Shown here: piece by piece, positions 16,619 to 24,810 of the stretch
Layout: each line of letters opens with the position of its first letter
Position numbering within the stretch: the stretch's first letter is position 1
Origin: Burkholderiaceae bacterium
GTDB taxonomy: Bacteria; Pseudomonadota; Gammaproteobacteria; Burkholderiales; Burkholderiaceae_D
Length of the DNA stretch: 33,429 nt
Direction: 5' to 3'
Assembly (NCBI GenBank): GCA_019751755.1
Contig: JAIENA010000309.1
Coordinates: forward strand, 1-33,429
The notes under the pieces: generated by a model
The model's input: the letters and a program-made list of their open reading frames with translations, nothing else
What the model was told of the DNA's origin: nothing
The model's database searches: none
Program-made: the position numbers and the translations under genes

Positions 16619-17524
16619 TTACTCCAGGTTTTGCACCTGTTCGCGCATCTGCTCGATCAGCAGTTTCAATTCCATTGACGCGTCCGCCAATTCTTTGACG
16701 GAGGCCTTGGCGCCCAGCGTGTTCGCTTCGCGGTTCAGTTCCTGCATCATGAAGTCCAGGCGCTTGCCGACCTGGCCGCCTTTTTTCAGGATGTGGCGCG
16801 TTTCCGACAGGTGCGCCGACAGGCGGCCCAGTTCTTCGGCCACGTCGATCCGGATGCCGTACAGGATCACTTCCTGGCGGATCCGTTCCAGCGCGTCCTG
16901 GCGCGACAGGCTGGTGTTCGAGCTTTGGCAGGCGATGCCCAGCGCTTCCTGCATGCGCTCCACGGCTTTTTGCTGGAACTGCGAGACGACTTGGGGAATC
17001 AGTGGCGTGATGCGCTTGACAATGGCTTCCATCGACTCGATGCGCGACACCAGCATCGCTTCCAGCGCCGCGCCTTCGCGCTGGCGGCTGGTGATGAAGG
17101 CGGCCAGCGTGCGCTGGGTCAGCGCGGCGACGTCGGCTTGCAGGGTTTCCTGGCCGATTTGCGCTTCTTCCACCACGCCGGGCCAGCGCAGCAATTCGGC
17201 CACGGACATTTGTGGCGCTTGTGGGAAATGCGCCGCCACTTCGCCTTGCAGACGGGATAACTCTTGCAGCAATTGGCTATTCAGTGCCTGGGTGCCGGCG
17301 GCGGCGGCCTTGCGGCCAAAGCTCAGGCGCAGCTCCACCTTGCCGCGCGTGATGGCGGCCATGATCGCGGAGCGTAAATCGGGTTCGAGGGCGCGCAAAT
17401 CGTCGTTGATACGAAACTGCAGGTCAAGAAAACGCGAATTGACGCTTTTGATTTCGATGGTCAATGTCCCGGCTGGACTTTCGCTCGTGGCGACAGCGTA
17501 GCCCGTCATGCTGGAAATGCTCAA
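16619..17524 (-). CDS. yicC: YicC family endoribonuclease
   Basis: A 301-residue cytoplasmic protein of the YicC/YloC family, reported in E. coli to be an endoribonuclease involved in RNA decay. It shows the N-terminal family signature SISSMTGYAVA and EIKSVNSRFLDLQFRI. The C-terminal domain carries LGRLSAHLSETRHIL, KGGQVGKRLDFMMQELNREA and NTLGAKASVKELADASMELK, the most conserved block of the family. GGGGAG is correctly spaced before the ATG at 17524. In many Burkholderiales yicC lies next to gmk; here about 12 kb of other genes separate them. It is divergent from the kinase gene with 81 bp between. Confidence 0.94.
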   Translation of the reverse strand: MSISSMTGYAVATSESPAGTLTIEIKSVNSRFLDLQFRINDDLRALEPDLRSAIMAAITRGKVELRLSFGRKAAAAGTQALNSQLLQELSRLQGEVAAHFPQAPQMSVAELLRWPGVVEEAQIGQETLQADVAALTQRTLAAFITSRQREGAALEAMLVSRIESMEAIVKRITPLIPQVVSQFQQKAVERMQEALGIACQSSNTSLSRQDALERIRQEVILYGIRIDVAEELGRLSAHLSETRHILKKGGQVGKRLDFMMQELNREANTLGAKASVKELADASMELKLLIEQMREQVQNLE

Positions 17525-17550
17525 TGGATCTCCCCGATCTTTTTTTAATC

Positions 17551-17580
17551 TTTACAAAAACTGTGATTTCTCCACACAAT
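17551..17580 (+). promoter_or_regulatory. Candidate promoter of the kinase-phosphatase-rph operon
   Basis: TTTACA (17551-17556) and CACAAT (17575-17580) are separated by 18 bp in the 81-bp gap between yicC and the kinase. The kinase ATG at 17606 has an AGGAAAT Shine-Dalgarno a few bases upstream. The match to sigma-70 consensus is moderate. Confidence 0.4.
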
Positions 17581-17605
17581 CCAGTTGTTGAGGCGAGGAA
17601 ATCCT

Positions 17606-18601
17606 ATGGCTGCACAGAACAACGCCCCGTTGCCGGAAGGGCTGGAAATTGCTGGATATCGCATTGTAAAGAAAATTGCGTCCGGCGGGTTCAGTATTGT
17701 TTACCTCGCCTACGATGGAGAAGGCAACGCTGTCGCCATCAAGGAATACCTGCCCAGCACACTGGCGCTGCGCCAGCCGGGCGAACTGACGCCCGTTATA
17801 GCGAAAACCAACTTGCCGGTGTTCCGCATCGGCCTGAAATGCTTCTTTGAAGAGGGCCGCGCGCTGGCCCGCATCTCGCACCCCAATGTTGTCAGGGTAC
17901 TCAATTTCTTTCGCGCAAATGAGACAGTTTACATGGTGATGGCCTATGAATCGGGCCATTCGCTGCAGGAACAGATCCAGCGCCAGCGCGCCAAAGGCAG
18001 TCGCCTCGGTGAACCGTTCATCCGCCAGATCTTCCTGCAAGTGGTGCAGGGCTTGCGCGAAGTGCACGCCAGCAAATTGCTGCACCTGGATTTAAAACCT
18101 GCCAATATCTACCTGCGCACCGATGGCACGCCGATGCTGCTGGACTTTGGCGCCGCGCGGCAAACCGTCAACAATGACTTGCCGATGCTGACGCCGATGT
18201 ACACCCCGGGCTTTGCGCCGCCGGAGCTGTACAGCAAAACCGAAGCGCTGGGGCCGTGGACCGATATCTACAGTATCGGCGCGGCCATGTTCGCCTGCAT
18301 GGTGGGTTCGCCGCCGCAGCCGGCCGACCAGCGCCGCAAGGAAGACAAGATGGCCGAACATTTTGCCAAGCTCGATGGCCATTACACCCCGGAACTGCTG
18401 GAACTGGTGCGGCGCGCGCTGGCGGTCGATCCGCTGCTGCGGCCGCAAAGCTTGCTGGAAATTCAGAAGGTGCTGCAAACGCCGTTGCCGCAGCCGCCGG
18501 CGGAACCGGGAACGCTGGAAAAACTCGGCGGCCAGGTGCGCGGTTTGTTCCAGCGTTTCAGCCGCAAAAAGGATGTGGCCCACACCACGCTGCAGCCGTA
18601 A
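17606..18601 (+). CDS. Hanks-type serine/threonine protein kinase
   Basis: A 331-residue soluble protein kinase with no membrane segment. The glycine-rich loop is IASGGFSIVYLAYD, the ATP-anchoring Lys is in NAVAIKEYLP (residue 46), the catalytic loop is HLDLKPANIYL (residues 160-170) and the metal-binding DFG is LLDFGAARQ (180-182). The activation segment continues to TPMYTPGFAPPELY and the GPWTDIYSIGAAMF motif is present, so the enzyme should be active. The catalytic loop has HLD in place of HRD: the catalytic Asp is retained but the preceding Arg is missing. Such kinases often do not depend on activation-loop phosphorylation. A PP2C phosphatase follows 16 bp downstream, so the two probably act on the same substrates. 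Start chosen for its Shine-Dalgarno; the substrate is unknown. Confidence 0.93.
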   Translation: MAAQNNAPLPEGLEIAGYRIVKKIASGGFSIVYLAYDGEGNAVAIKEYLPSTLALRQPGELTPVIAKTNLPVFRIGLKCFFEEGRALARISHPNVVRVLNFFRANETVYMVMAYESGHSLQEQIQRQRAKGSRLGEPFIRQIFLQVVQGLREVHASKLLHLDLKPANIYLRTDGTPMLLDFGAARQTVNNDLPMLTPMYTPGFAPPELYSKTEALGPWTDIYSIGAAMFACMVGSPPQPADQRRKEDKMAEHFAKLDGHYTPELLELVRRALAVDPLLRPQSLLEIQKVLQTPLPQPPAEPGTLEKLGGQVRGLFQRFSRKKDVAHTTLQP

Positions 18602-18617
18602 CGCCAAAGGACTCGCC

Positions 18618-19589
18618 ATGCAATTCTCTGTGTACCAGGAAAGCCAGATCGGCGGCCGCAAGGTGAACCAGGACCGCATGGGCTACAGCTTTACCCGCGA
18701 CGCGCTGCTGCTGGTGCTGGCCGACGGCATGGGCGGCCACTTGCGCGGCGAGGTCGCCGCCGCCATCACGCTACAAACCATCTCCAGCCTGTTCCAGCAG
18801 CAGGCCACGCCCTACGTGAAAATCCCGGAGCGCTTCCTGGAACAAGCGTTCATGGCGGCGCACCAGGAAATCCACCGCTACAAGGCGCTGCACAATTTGC
18901 CGGACACGCCGCGCACCACGGTGGTGGCATGCCTGATCCAGCATAACATCGCGACCTGGGCCCACTGTGGCGATTCGCGCCTGTACTGGATGCGCGGCGG
19001 TCAGGTGCTGGCCTGTACGCGCGACCATTCGCACGTGGAAAACCTGATTGCCAAAGGGCTGGTGCTACCGTCCGAGCGCACCACGCACCCGGACCGCAAC
19101 AAGCTGTATAACTGCCTGGGCGCGACGTCGCTGCCCAAGGTCGAACTCTCGCGCCGCGCCAGCCTGTTGCCAGGCGACGTGATGCTATTATGCTCGGATG
19201 GCCTGTGGAATGAGCTGGCCGATGACGACATGGCGCAGCGACTGCAGTCGCAAACCGTGGTGCGCGCCGTGCCCGACATGCTGCGCCAGGCCGTGGCGGC
19301 GGCCGGTCCGGCCAGCGATAACGCCACCGCGCTGGCCATCATGTGGCAGGGCAGCACGGCGGCCGACGGCATGCCGTCGATGCCGGGTGCTTCCATGATT
19401 TCCACGGAAATGCTGGCCGAAGACCAGGTCAACTCCACCATCCTGGGCGCCGAAGCGCAGGCCGCGCCCAGGCCGGGCGCCGAAGCCGACATGTTCGACG
19501 ACGATGCCATCGAGCGTGCCATCGCGGAAATCCGTGGCGCCATCGAAAAATCCACCCAATTATTAACCAAGAAAGATCCGACCTTATGA
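18618..19589 (+). CDS. PP2C family protein phosphatase
   Basis: A 323-residue metal-dependent Ser/Thr phosphatase. All PP2C motifs are present: [31 protein letters not shown] (metal-binding Asp and Gly), [38 protein letters not shown] and [14 protein letters not shown]. After the catalytic domain (ending near residue 245) is an extension of about 75 residues rich in Met, Ser, Ala and acidic residues, with an amphipathic end ([20 protein letters not shown]); its role is unknown. AAAGGA precedes the ATG at 18618. The gene lies 16 bp after the kinase, and its TGA overlaps the rph ATG. It is probably the antagonist of the kinase. Confidence 0.94.
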   Translation: MQFSVYQESQIGGRKVNQDRMGYSFTRDALLLVLADGMGGHLRGEVAAAITLQTISSLFQQQATPYVKIPERFLEQAFMAAHQEIHRYKALHNLPDTPRTTVVACLIQHNIATWAHCGDSRLYWMRGGQVLACTRDHSHVENLIAKGLVLPSERTTHPDRNKLYNCLGATSLPKVELSRRASLLPGDVMLLCSDGLWNELADDDMAQRLQSQTVVRAVPDMLRQAVAAAGPASDNATALAIMWQGSTAADGMPSMPGASMISTEMLAEDQVNSTILGAEAQAAPRPGAEADMFDDDAIERAIAEIRGAIEKSTQLLTKKDPTL

Positions 19590-20317
19590 CACTTGCATCC
19601 CGCCCGAGCGGCCGCGCAGTCGATGCGCTGCGCACCGTACGCCTGACGCGCCATTACACTAAACACGCGGAAGGCTCCGTGCTGATCGAATGCGGCGACA
19701 CCAAGGTGATTTGCACCGCCAGCGTTGAAGAAAAAGTACCGGGCTTCATGAAAGGCGAAGGGCGCGGCTGGCTGACCGCCGAATACGGCATGCTGCCGCG
19801 CTCGACGCACACGCGTATGGACCGCGAAGCCGCCAAGGGCAAGCAAAGCGGCCGCACCCAGGAAATCCAGCGCCTGATCGGCCGCTCGTTGCGCGCCGCG
19901 TTTGACCTTGATGCGCTGGGCGAACGCACCCTGAAACTCGATTGCGACGTGATCCAGGCCGATGGCGGCACCCGCACCGCGTCGATCACCGGCGCCATGG
20001 TGGCGGCCTATGACGCGCTGTCCAAGCTGGTGGCGAAAGGCGCCTTGCCGGCCGTGCCGGTAAAACATTTCGTGGCGGCGATCTCGGTCGGCGTGTACCA
20101 GGACACGCCGGTGCTGGACCTCGATTACATCGAAGATTCCGGGTGCGATACCGACATGAACGTGGTGATGACCGACGCCGGCGGTTTTATTGAAGTGCAG
20201 GGCACGGCGGAAGGCGCGGCGTTTGACCGCGCGCGCATGAACCGTCTATTGGACCTGGCGCAGGCCGGGATCACCGAGTTGATCCAGTTGCAGAAGCAGG
20301 CGCTGGAACTGGCTTAA
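19586..20317 (+). CDS. rph: Ribonuclease PH
   Basis: A 243-residue phosphorolytic 3-prime to 5-prime exoribonuclease that trims tRNA precursors. The sequence shows the family core [59 protein letters not shown], the phosphate-binding Arg in [20 protein letters not shown] and [19 protein letters not shown]. The C-terminus has [20 protein letters not shown]. Length is normal for the family (about 238-245). The ATG overlaps the stop of the phosphatase gene (ATGA, 19586-19589), so translation is probably coupled to it. No frameshift of the kind known in some E. coli K-12 rph alleles is present. Confidence 0.97.
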   Translation: MTLASRPSGRAVDALRTVRLTRHYTKHAEGSVLIECGDTKVICTASVEEKVPGFMKGEGRGWLTAEYGMLPRSTHTRMDREAAKGKQSGRTQEIQRLIGRSLRAAFDLDALGERTLKLDCDVIQADGGTRTASITGAMVAAYDALSKLVAKGALPAVPVKHFVAAISVGVYQDTPVLDLDYIEDSGCDTDMNVVMTDAGGFIEVQGTAEGAAFDRARMNRLLDLAQAGITELIQLQKQALELA

Positions 20318-20328
20318 CCGCTAGCCCA

Positions 20329-21225
20329 TCATTCCCGCGTCATCTTTTCCTGCAAATAACCGATAAACGCCGTCGTCTTGCGGGCTAAAAACGCCCGCGC
20401 CGGATACACAGCGTAATTCGACGGTCCCGGCGGCAGTGCCACGTCCGGCAGCAGCGGCACCAATAATCCCGCCGCCATTTCGTCGCGCACCAGCGGCGCC
20501 GGCACCTTGATGATGCCGGCGCCGCCGACCGCCGCCGTCACCAGCGAGCCACCGTCATTCATTTGCAGCGGCCCGTCGACCCGCATGGTGTAAGGCCCGT
20601 CCGGTCCCATGAACGCCCAGTCGTCATAGACCCGGCTGCCGACCGCGTACAGCAGGCACGCGTGGTGCTGCAAGTCGGCCACGGTGCGCGGCGTGCCGGC
20701 CCGTGCCAGGTAGGCGGGCGCTGCCACGATGACGGACGGGTTGTCGGACAGCTTGCGCGCCACCAGGGTGGAGTCGACCAAACTCGAGGTGCGGATCGCC
20801 ACGTCGATCTGCTCCGCGATCAAGTCCGTCATGCGGTCATCGAGTTGCAGCGACACTTTTACTTGCGGATAGCGCGCCGTGAATTCGGCCAGCAATGGCA
20901 CCAGCAATTTGCGCCCGGCCATTGAACACGACACGCGCAGCACGCCGCGTGGTTCATCCTGGTATTGCCCGCTCAATTGTTCGATATTGGCCAGCGCCTG
21001 TTCGATGCGCTGCGCTTCGCGCAACACCAGCTCGCCGATTTCGGTCAGCGCCAGGCGGCGCGTGGAACGCTGGATCAGGCGCGCCCCCAATTCTTCTTCC
21101 AGCTTTGCCAGTTGACGCGAGACCACGGATTTGCCGCAGCCGAGCCGCTGGGCGCAGGCGCTGATGCTGCCGGCCTGGATGATGGCGGCGAAGATGGCCA
21201 GGCGCTGGGGATTGAGGGTTTGCAT
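20329..21225 (-). CDS. LysR family transcriptional regulator
   Basis: A 298-residue LysR-type regulator starting at the ATG at 21225; the open frame runs 29 codons further upstream, but that extension does not resemble the family. The winged helix-turn-helix is LAIFAAIIQAGSISACAQRL followed by GCGKSVVSRQLAKLEEELGA and LIQRSTRRLALTEIGE. The effector domain starts near PRGVLRVSCSMAGRKLLVPL and contains the usual periplasmic-binding-like fold (YLARAGTPRTVADLQHHACL). It belongs to the CrgA/DmlR-like group with short effector domain. It is divergent from the reductase gene with 122 bp between and probably controls it. The inducer is unknown. Confidence 0.93.
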   Translation of the reverse strand: MQTLNPQRLAIFAAIIQAGSISACAQRLGCGKSVVSRQLAKLEEELGARLIQRSTRRLALTEIGELVLREAQRIEQALANIEQLSGQYQDEPRGVLRVSCSMAGRKLLVPLLAEFTARYPQVKVSLQLDDRMTDLIAEQIDVAIRTSSLVDSTLVARKLSDNPSVIVAAPAYLARAGTPRTVADLQHHACLLYAVGSRVYDDWAFMGPDGPYTMRVDGPLQMNDGGSLVTAAVGGAGIIKVPAPLVRDEMAAGLLVPLLPDVALPPGPSNYAVYPARAFLARKTTAFIGYLQEKMTRE

Positions 21226-21251
21226 GGTGCGAATTCCCGATGATTGTTCCG

Positions 21252-21270
21252 TATTGGACAACAATATTGT
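21252..21270. promoter_or_regulatory. Candidate LysR operator between the LysR and reductase genes
   Basis: TATTG-GACAA-CAATA (21252-21266) is a perfect interrupted palindrome typical of LysR sites, and it overlaps a second perfect palindrome ACAATATTGT (21261-21270). Both lie in the divergent intergenic region, about 27 bp from the LysR start and 78 bp from the reductase start. The placement suits autoregulation plus activation of the reductase. Confidence 0.5.
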
Positions 21271-21347
21271 GCTGTATTGCGAGCTTATCAGGCAACGATG
21301 CGGCGCGTACACTGTGCTGCATCGATGACTTCCTGAAGGAGTACCCC

Positions 21348-22361
21348 ATGACCACCGCCACCAACAACCGTCAATTCCGCCTGGTCCGCCGTCCGCAAGG
21401 CGCCGTGCAAGCCGCCGATTTCACGTTCGACGCCGAAGCGCTGCGCGCGCTGCAGGACGGCGAAGTGCTGGTGCAAGTGCAGTACATTTCGCTCGACCCG
21501 GCCATGCGTGGCTGGATGAACGAAAGCAAGGAATCCTATATGCCGCCGGTGGCGCTGGGCGACGTGATGCGCGCCATCACGGCCGGTAAAGTGGTCGACT
21601 CGAAGCACCCTGGCTTTGCGGCGGGCGATTACGTCACCGGTTTGCTGGGCGTGCAGGAATATGCGTATTCGAACGGTCAGGGCCTGACCAAGGTCAACCC
21701 GGCACTGGCGCCGCTGCCGCTGTTCCTGGGCGCGCTGGGCATGCCGGGCCTGACCGCGTATTTCGGCCTGCTTGACGTCGGCCAGCCGAAGGCGGGCGAC
21801 ACGGTGGTGGTGTCCGGCGCGGCCGGTGCGGTGGGGGCGCTGGTGGGGCAGATTGCGAAAATTCACGGCGCCCGCGTGATCGGTATTGCAGGTGGTGCCG
21901 ACAAGGTGCGCTACCTGACCGAGGAGCTGGGTTTTGACGCCGCCATCGACTACAAGTCGGACGACATGGCGCAGGCCTTGAAAACCCTGGCGCCGCAGGG
22001 TGTCGATGTGTTCTTCGATAACGTCGGCGGCGCCATCCTCGATACCGTGCTGATGAACCTGGCCCATGGCGCCCGCATCGTGCTGTGCGGTGCGATTTCG
22101 CAGTACAACAACCAGCAAGCCATGCAGGGCCCGGCCAATTACCTGCAACTGCTGGTCAAGCGCGCCACCATGCGCGGCGTGATGGTGGCTGATTACTACC
22201 CGCGTGCGATGGAGGCCATCAGCGCGATGGGCGGCTGGATCGCCGCCGGCCAACTGAAAACCCGTGAACACGTGGTGACGGGGATGGAAACCTTCCCCGA
22301 CACCTTCAACAAGCTGTTCACGGGCGAGAACAACGGCAAGCTGGTGCTGAAAGTCGCCTGA
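21348..22361 (+). CDS. NADP-dependent oxidoreductase (CurA/PTGR-like, zinc-independent MDR)
   Basis: A 337-residue medium-chain reductase of the leukotriene B4 12-hydroxydehydrogenase/curcumin-reductase group, which reduces the C=C bond of alpha,beta-unsaturated carbonyl compounds with NADPH. Family motifs: VLVQVQYISLDPAMRGWMNE near residue 45, PLFLGALGMPGLTAYFGLLD, the nucleotide-binding VVVSGAAGAVGALVGQIAKI with GARVIGIAGGADKVRYL, DVFFDNVGGAILD, and MRGVMVADYYP. There are no structural or catalytic zinc ligands, as expected. AAGGAG precedes the ATG at 21348. It is divergent from the LysR gene and probably regulated by it. E. coli CurA is the closest analogue I can name; substrate unproven. 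Confidence 0.93.
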   Translation: MTTATNNRQFRLVRRPQGAVQAADFTFDAEALRALQDGEVLVQVQYISLDPAMRGWMNESKESYMPPVALGDVMRAITAGKVVDSKHPGFAAGDYVTGLLGVQEYAYSNGQGLTKVNPALAPLPLFLGALGMPGLTAYFGLLDVGQPKAGDTVVVSGAAGAVGALVGQIAKIHGARVIGIAGGADKVRYLTEELGFDAAIDYKSDDMAQALKTLAPQGVDVFFDNVGGAILDTVLMNLAHGARIVLCGAISQYNNQQAMQGPANYLQLLVKRATMRGVMVADYYPRAMEAISAMGGWIAAGQLKTREHVVTGMETFPDTFNKLFTGENNGKLVLKVA

Positions 22362-22368
22362 TCAGGCG
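22355..22368. terminator. Perfect palindrome between convergent reductase and amylase genes
   Basis: CGCCTGATCAGGCG is a perfect 14-bp palindrome overlapping the reductase stop codon, two bases from the amylase stop. It gives a 5-bp stem with a GATC loop in both transcripts. There is no U-tract, so termination is uncertain. Confidence 0.35.
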
Positions 22369-22369
22369 C

Positions 22370-23953
22370 TTAGTTCGTATTCACCCCAAGCTTCCCGGCG
22401 CGCACCCACACCGTCACCTTGGCTGGCGGCGCCTGGAAGTTGGCCCAGCCGCTGGCGTTGGCGCACACTTGCGATGTCACGGCATTGGTGACGTCGGTGA
22501 AGCACTGGTTCGCGTGCGCGGTGCCGACAAACATCCACTTGCTGCCGGCGGTATTCTGATTATCGTTCATCAGCACCGCCACGCCATACCAGTGCTGGGC
22601 GTTACCTTCGCGGGTCCAGCCGACGACGTCCGCGTGGTCGAAGTAATCGTTTTGCTTGCCATAGGCGTGGAATTTGCGCGCTTTCATCAACTGGTCCAGC
22701 ATCCACGCGTGGTTCGCCACCTTGCCCGGCACCCCTTCATAGTCCCCCAGGAACACGGTCGGATAGCCCGCTTCGCGCAGCAGGATGGTGGCGTACGCCA
22801 TCGGCTTGAACCAGTCCTGCACTTTCGACGACAGGCCACGGCCATCGAGTGTGTCATGGTTGTCGACGAAGGTGGCGGCGCGGGTCGGCTGCCACGACGC
22901 CAGCGTGTTGGTCAGCAGCGAGCCCATGTCGAAACTGCCCCATCCATTGCCGGCCGCCTGGAATTTCGCATGCAGCGGCACGTCGAACGCGGACAGCTTG
23001 GCATTGGCGTTGCTGTTGACGGTGTTGACATAACTGTTCAAACGGTTGATGTCGCTGTCCCAGTATTCCGACACCGCAAACGCGTTGGGCTTGCTGGTGG
23101 CATTGCGCACGTGGATCAGCCACTCGGGGAAGTAGGACGCCGAGATGTGCTTGGCGGCGTCGATGCGGAAGCCATCGAGCTTGGCGGTATTGGTGTACCA
23201 CACGCCCCAGTCCTTCAAGTGCTGGCGCACGTCCGGGTGCTGGAAGTCGACGTCGGCGCCCATCAGGTAATCGTAGTTGCCATATTCGGTCCCCACTTCC
23301 GGATCCCAGCCTTTGCCGGTGCCACGGAATTTATAGATGCGGCAATTGGTGCAGCCGTCGGCGCCCAGATTTTGCGCATAGTCGGTGCCGTCGAAGTGGT
23401 ACGAGGTCCAGCGGAAGTTGTTGTACTTGAGGGTGCCGTCGCCTTGCAGGCGGCCGGGGAAATTAAAACTGGTCCAGGTTTGCAGGCTGACGTCGCCGCC
23501 ATATTCGACGTTGCGGTTGTTCTGGTCGACGCGCACGCCGGTGACCCACTCGGTGGTCTCCGCGCCCAGCTTGTGGTTTAACACGACATCGGCATAGACC
23601 TGGATGCCGTTGGCATGTGCCGCGTCGATCGCGGCAATGTATTCCGCCTTGGTGCCCCAGCGCGTGCGCACCGCGCCTTTCTGGTTGAATTCGCCCAAGT
23701 CGAACAAGTCGTAGACGGCATAGCCGACGTCATTGACGCCGCCGCTGCCTTTGTAGGCGGGCGGCAGCCAGTAGGCGGTGACGCCACGGGCGGCCCAGGC
23801 GGCCGAGTTGTTTTTGACGCGGTTCCAGTGCTGGCCGTCGCCATTGGAATCCCAGTCGAAGTATTGCAGCATGGTGCCGTTGGTTTGCGCGGTGGCGCTG
23901 CCGGCGGCCAGCGCCAGGGTGGCGCCAACAATGAATTGCTGGATCTTTTGCAT
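22370..23953 (-). CDS. Secreted alpha-amylase (GH13, GH13_5-like)
   Basis: A 527-residue endo-acting amylase that hydrolyses alpha-1,4 bonds of starch. A signal peptide is clear (FIVGATLALAAGSATA/QT, cleavage near residue 22). The catalytic barrel has all four GH13 regions: DVVLNH at 122-127, GFRIDAAKH with nucleophile Asp265, AVSEYWD with acid/base Glu296, and FVDNHD with Asp367. The opening MLQYFDWDSNGDGQHW and WLPPAYKG resemble the liquefying Bacillus-type and AmyA subfamily (GH13_5). A CTNC pair at 201-204 may form a small loop disulfide. The C-terminal beta-sandwich ends at VTVWVRAGKLGVNTN; no separate starch-binding domain is evident. The start at 23953 has a GGAGA Shine-Dalgarno; the upstream frame extension is AT-rich and non-coding. 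Confidence 0.95.
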   Translation of the reverse strand: MQKIQQFIVGATLALAAGSATAQTNGTMLQYFDWDSNGDGQHWNRVKNNSAAWAARGVTAYWLPPAYKGSGGVNDVGYAVYDLFDLGEFNQKGAVRTRWGTKAEYIAAIDAAHANGIQVYADVVLNHKLGAETTEWVTGVRVDQNNRNVEYGGDVSLQTWTSFNFPGRLQGDGTLKYNNFRWTSYHFDGTDYAQNLGADGCTNCRIYKFRGTGKGWDPEVGTEYGNYDYLMGADVDFQHPDVRQHLKDWGVWYTNTAKLDGFRIDAAKHISASYFPEWLIHVRNATSKPNAFAVSEYWDSDINRLNSYVNTVNSNANAKLSAFDVPLHAKFQAAGNGWGSFDMGSLLTNTLASWQPTRAATFVDNHDTLDGRGLSSKVQDWFKPMAYATILLREAGYPTVFLGDYEGVPGKVANHAWMLDQLMKARKFHAYGKQNDYFDHADVVGWTREGNAQHWYGVAVLMNDNQNTAGSKWMFVGTAHANQCFTDVTNAVTSQVCANASGWANFQAPPAKVTVWVRAGKLGVNTN

Positions 23954-24225
23954 CGGTGTCTCCGTTCTTGTGTCGTTGCGGTACGTGGATTTAGTTTTGT
24001 TACAGCACAACGTTTGTATGACGATTACAAAAAAGTAGTTAAAAGCTGTTTTTCTCCTTTTGTTCTCCAGATAAATAAGTAGTTTCATTACATTTGTTGA
24101 AAAAGTAAACTTGATTGTTGCAAACTGTGGCGCGCAATACCCAATTCCAGGCGGCAATGGCGCAGGGCGCCTGGGCGTGGCGGCGCGGTACAATACCCGT
24201 TTTGAAATTTCAGCCGGAACCCGCC
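23954..24225. other. AT-rich divergent intergenic region of amylase and rdgB
   Basis: These 272 bp contain the 5-prime regions of both genes. The part nearest the amylase (about 23990-24120) is much more AT-rich than the rest of the window, with homopolymer A and T runs and an interrupted repeat GTTT/AAAC (24084-24112), consistent with a regulated promoter. TACAAT at 24189-24194 is a good -10 for rdgB, but no matching -35 is visible. Confidence 0.5.
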
Positions 24226-24810
24226 ATGACCCAAACCCTCGTCCTCGCATCCAACAACAAAGGCAAGCTCAAGGAATTCAATGAATTGCTGGCCACGGTC
24301 GGCTTCGATGTGCGCCCGCAGGGGGAGTTCGCCGTGCCGGAAGCGGACGAGCCGTTTGCGACCTTCGTCGAAAACGCGCTGGCCAAGGCGCGCCACGCCG
24401 CGCGCCTGACCGGCTTGCCGGCGCTGGCCGATGATTCCGGCGTTTGTGTCAATGCCTTGAAAGGGGCGCCGGGCGTGTTCTCGGCGCGCTATGCGGGCGA
24501 GCCGAAATCGGATGCGGCCAATAGCGCGAAAGTGATTGCCGACCTGGCGTCGCACACGGATAAATCGGCGTACTACTACTGCGTGCTGGTGTTCGTGCGC
24601 CACGCGGACGACCCGCAGCCGGTGATTGCCGATGGCCGCTGGCACGGTGAAATCATCGGAGAGGCGCGCGGCGCGGGCGGTTTCGGCTATGACCCGTATT
24701 TCTATATTCCGTCGCTGGGCAAGTGCGTGGCGGAATTGGCGCCGGAAGAAAAGAACCGCCTGTCGCACCGCGGCCAGGCCCTGCGCGTGCTGGTGGAAAA
24801 ACTGAAATGA
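24226..24810 (+). CDS. rdgB: XTP/dITP pyrophosphatase (RdgB/HAM1)
   Basis: A 194-residue house-cleaning enzyme that hydrolyses dITP, dXTP and ITP to monophosphates, keeping deaminated purines out of nucleic acids. Motifs: LVLASNNKGKLKEFNELL at the N-terminus (phosphate-binding SNNKGK), ALAKARHAARLTGLPALADD with the catalytic ADDSGVCVNAL, GVFSARYAGE and GEARGAGGFGYDPYFYIPS, ending with LAPEEKNRLSHRGQALRVL. Length is normal. The ATG at 24226 is supported by the family N-terminus. Its TGA overlaps the hemW ATG (ATGA), giving a two-gene operon as in many Burkholderiales. Confidence 0.97.
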   Translation: MTQTLVLASNNKGKLKEFNELLATVGFDVRPQGEFAVPEADEPFATFVENALAKARHAARLTGLPALADDSGVCVNALKGAPGVFSARYAGEPKSDAANSAKVIADLASHTDKSAYYYCVLVFVRHADDPQPVIADGRWHGEIIGEARGAGGFGYDPYFYIPSLGKCVAELAPEEKNRLSHRGQALRVLVEKLK

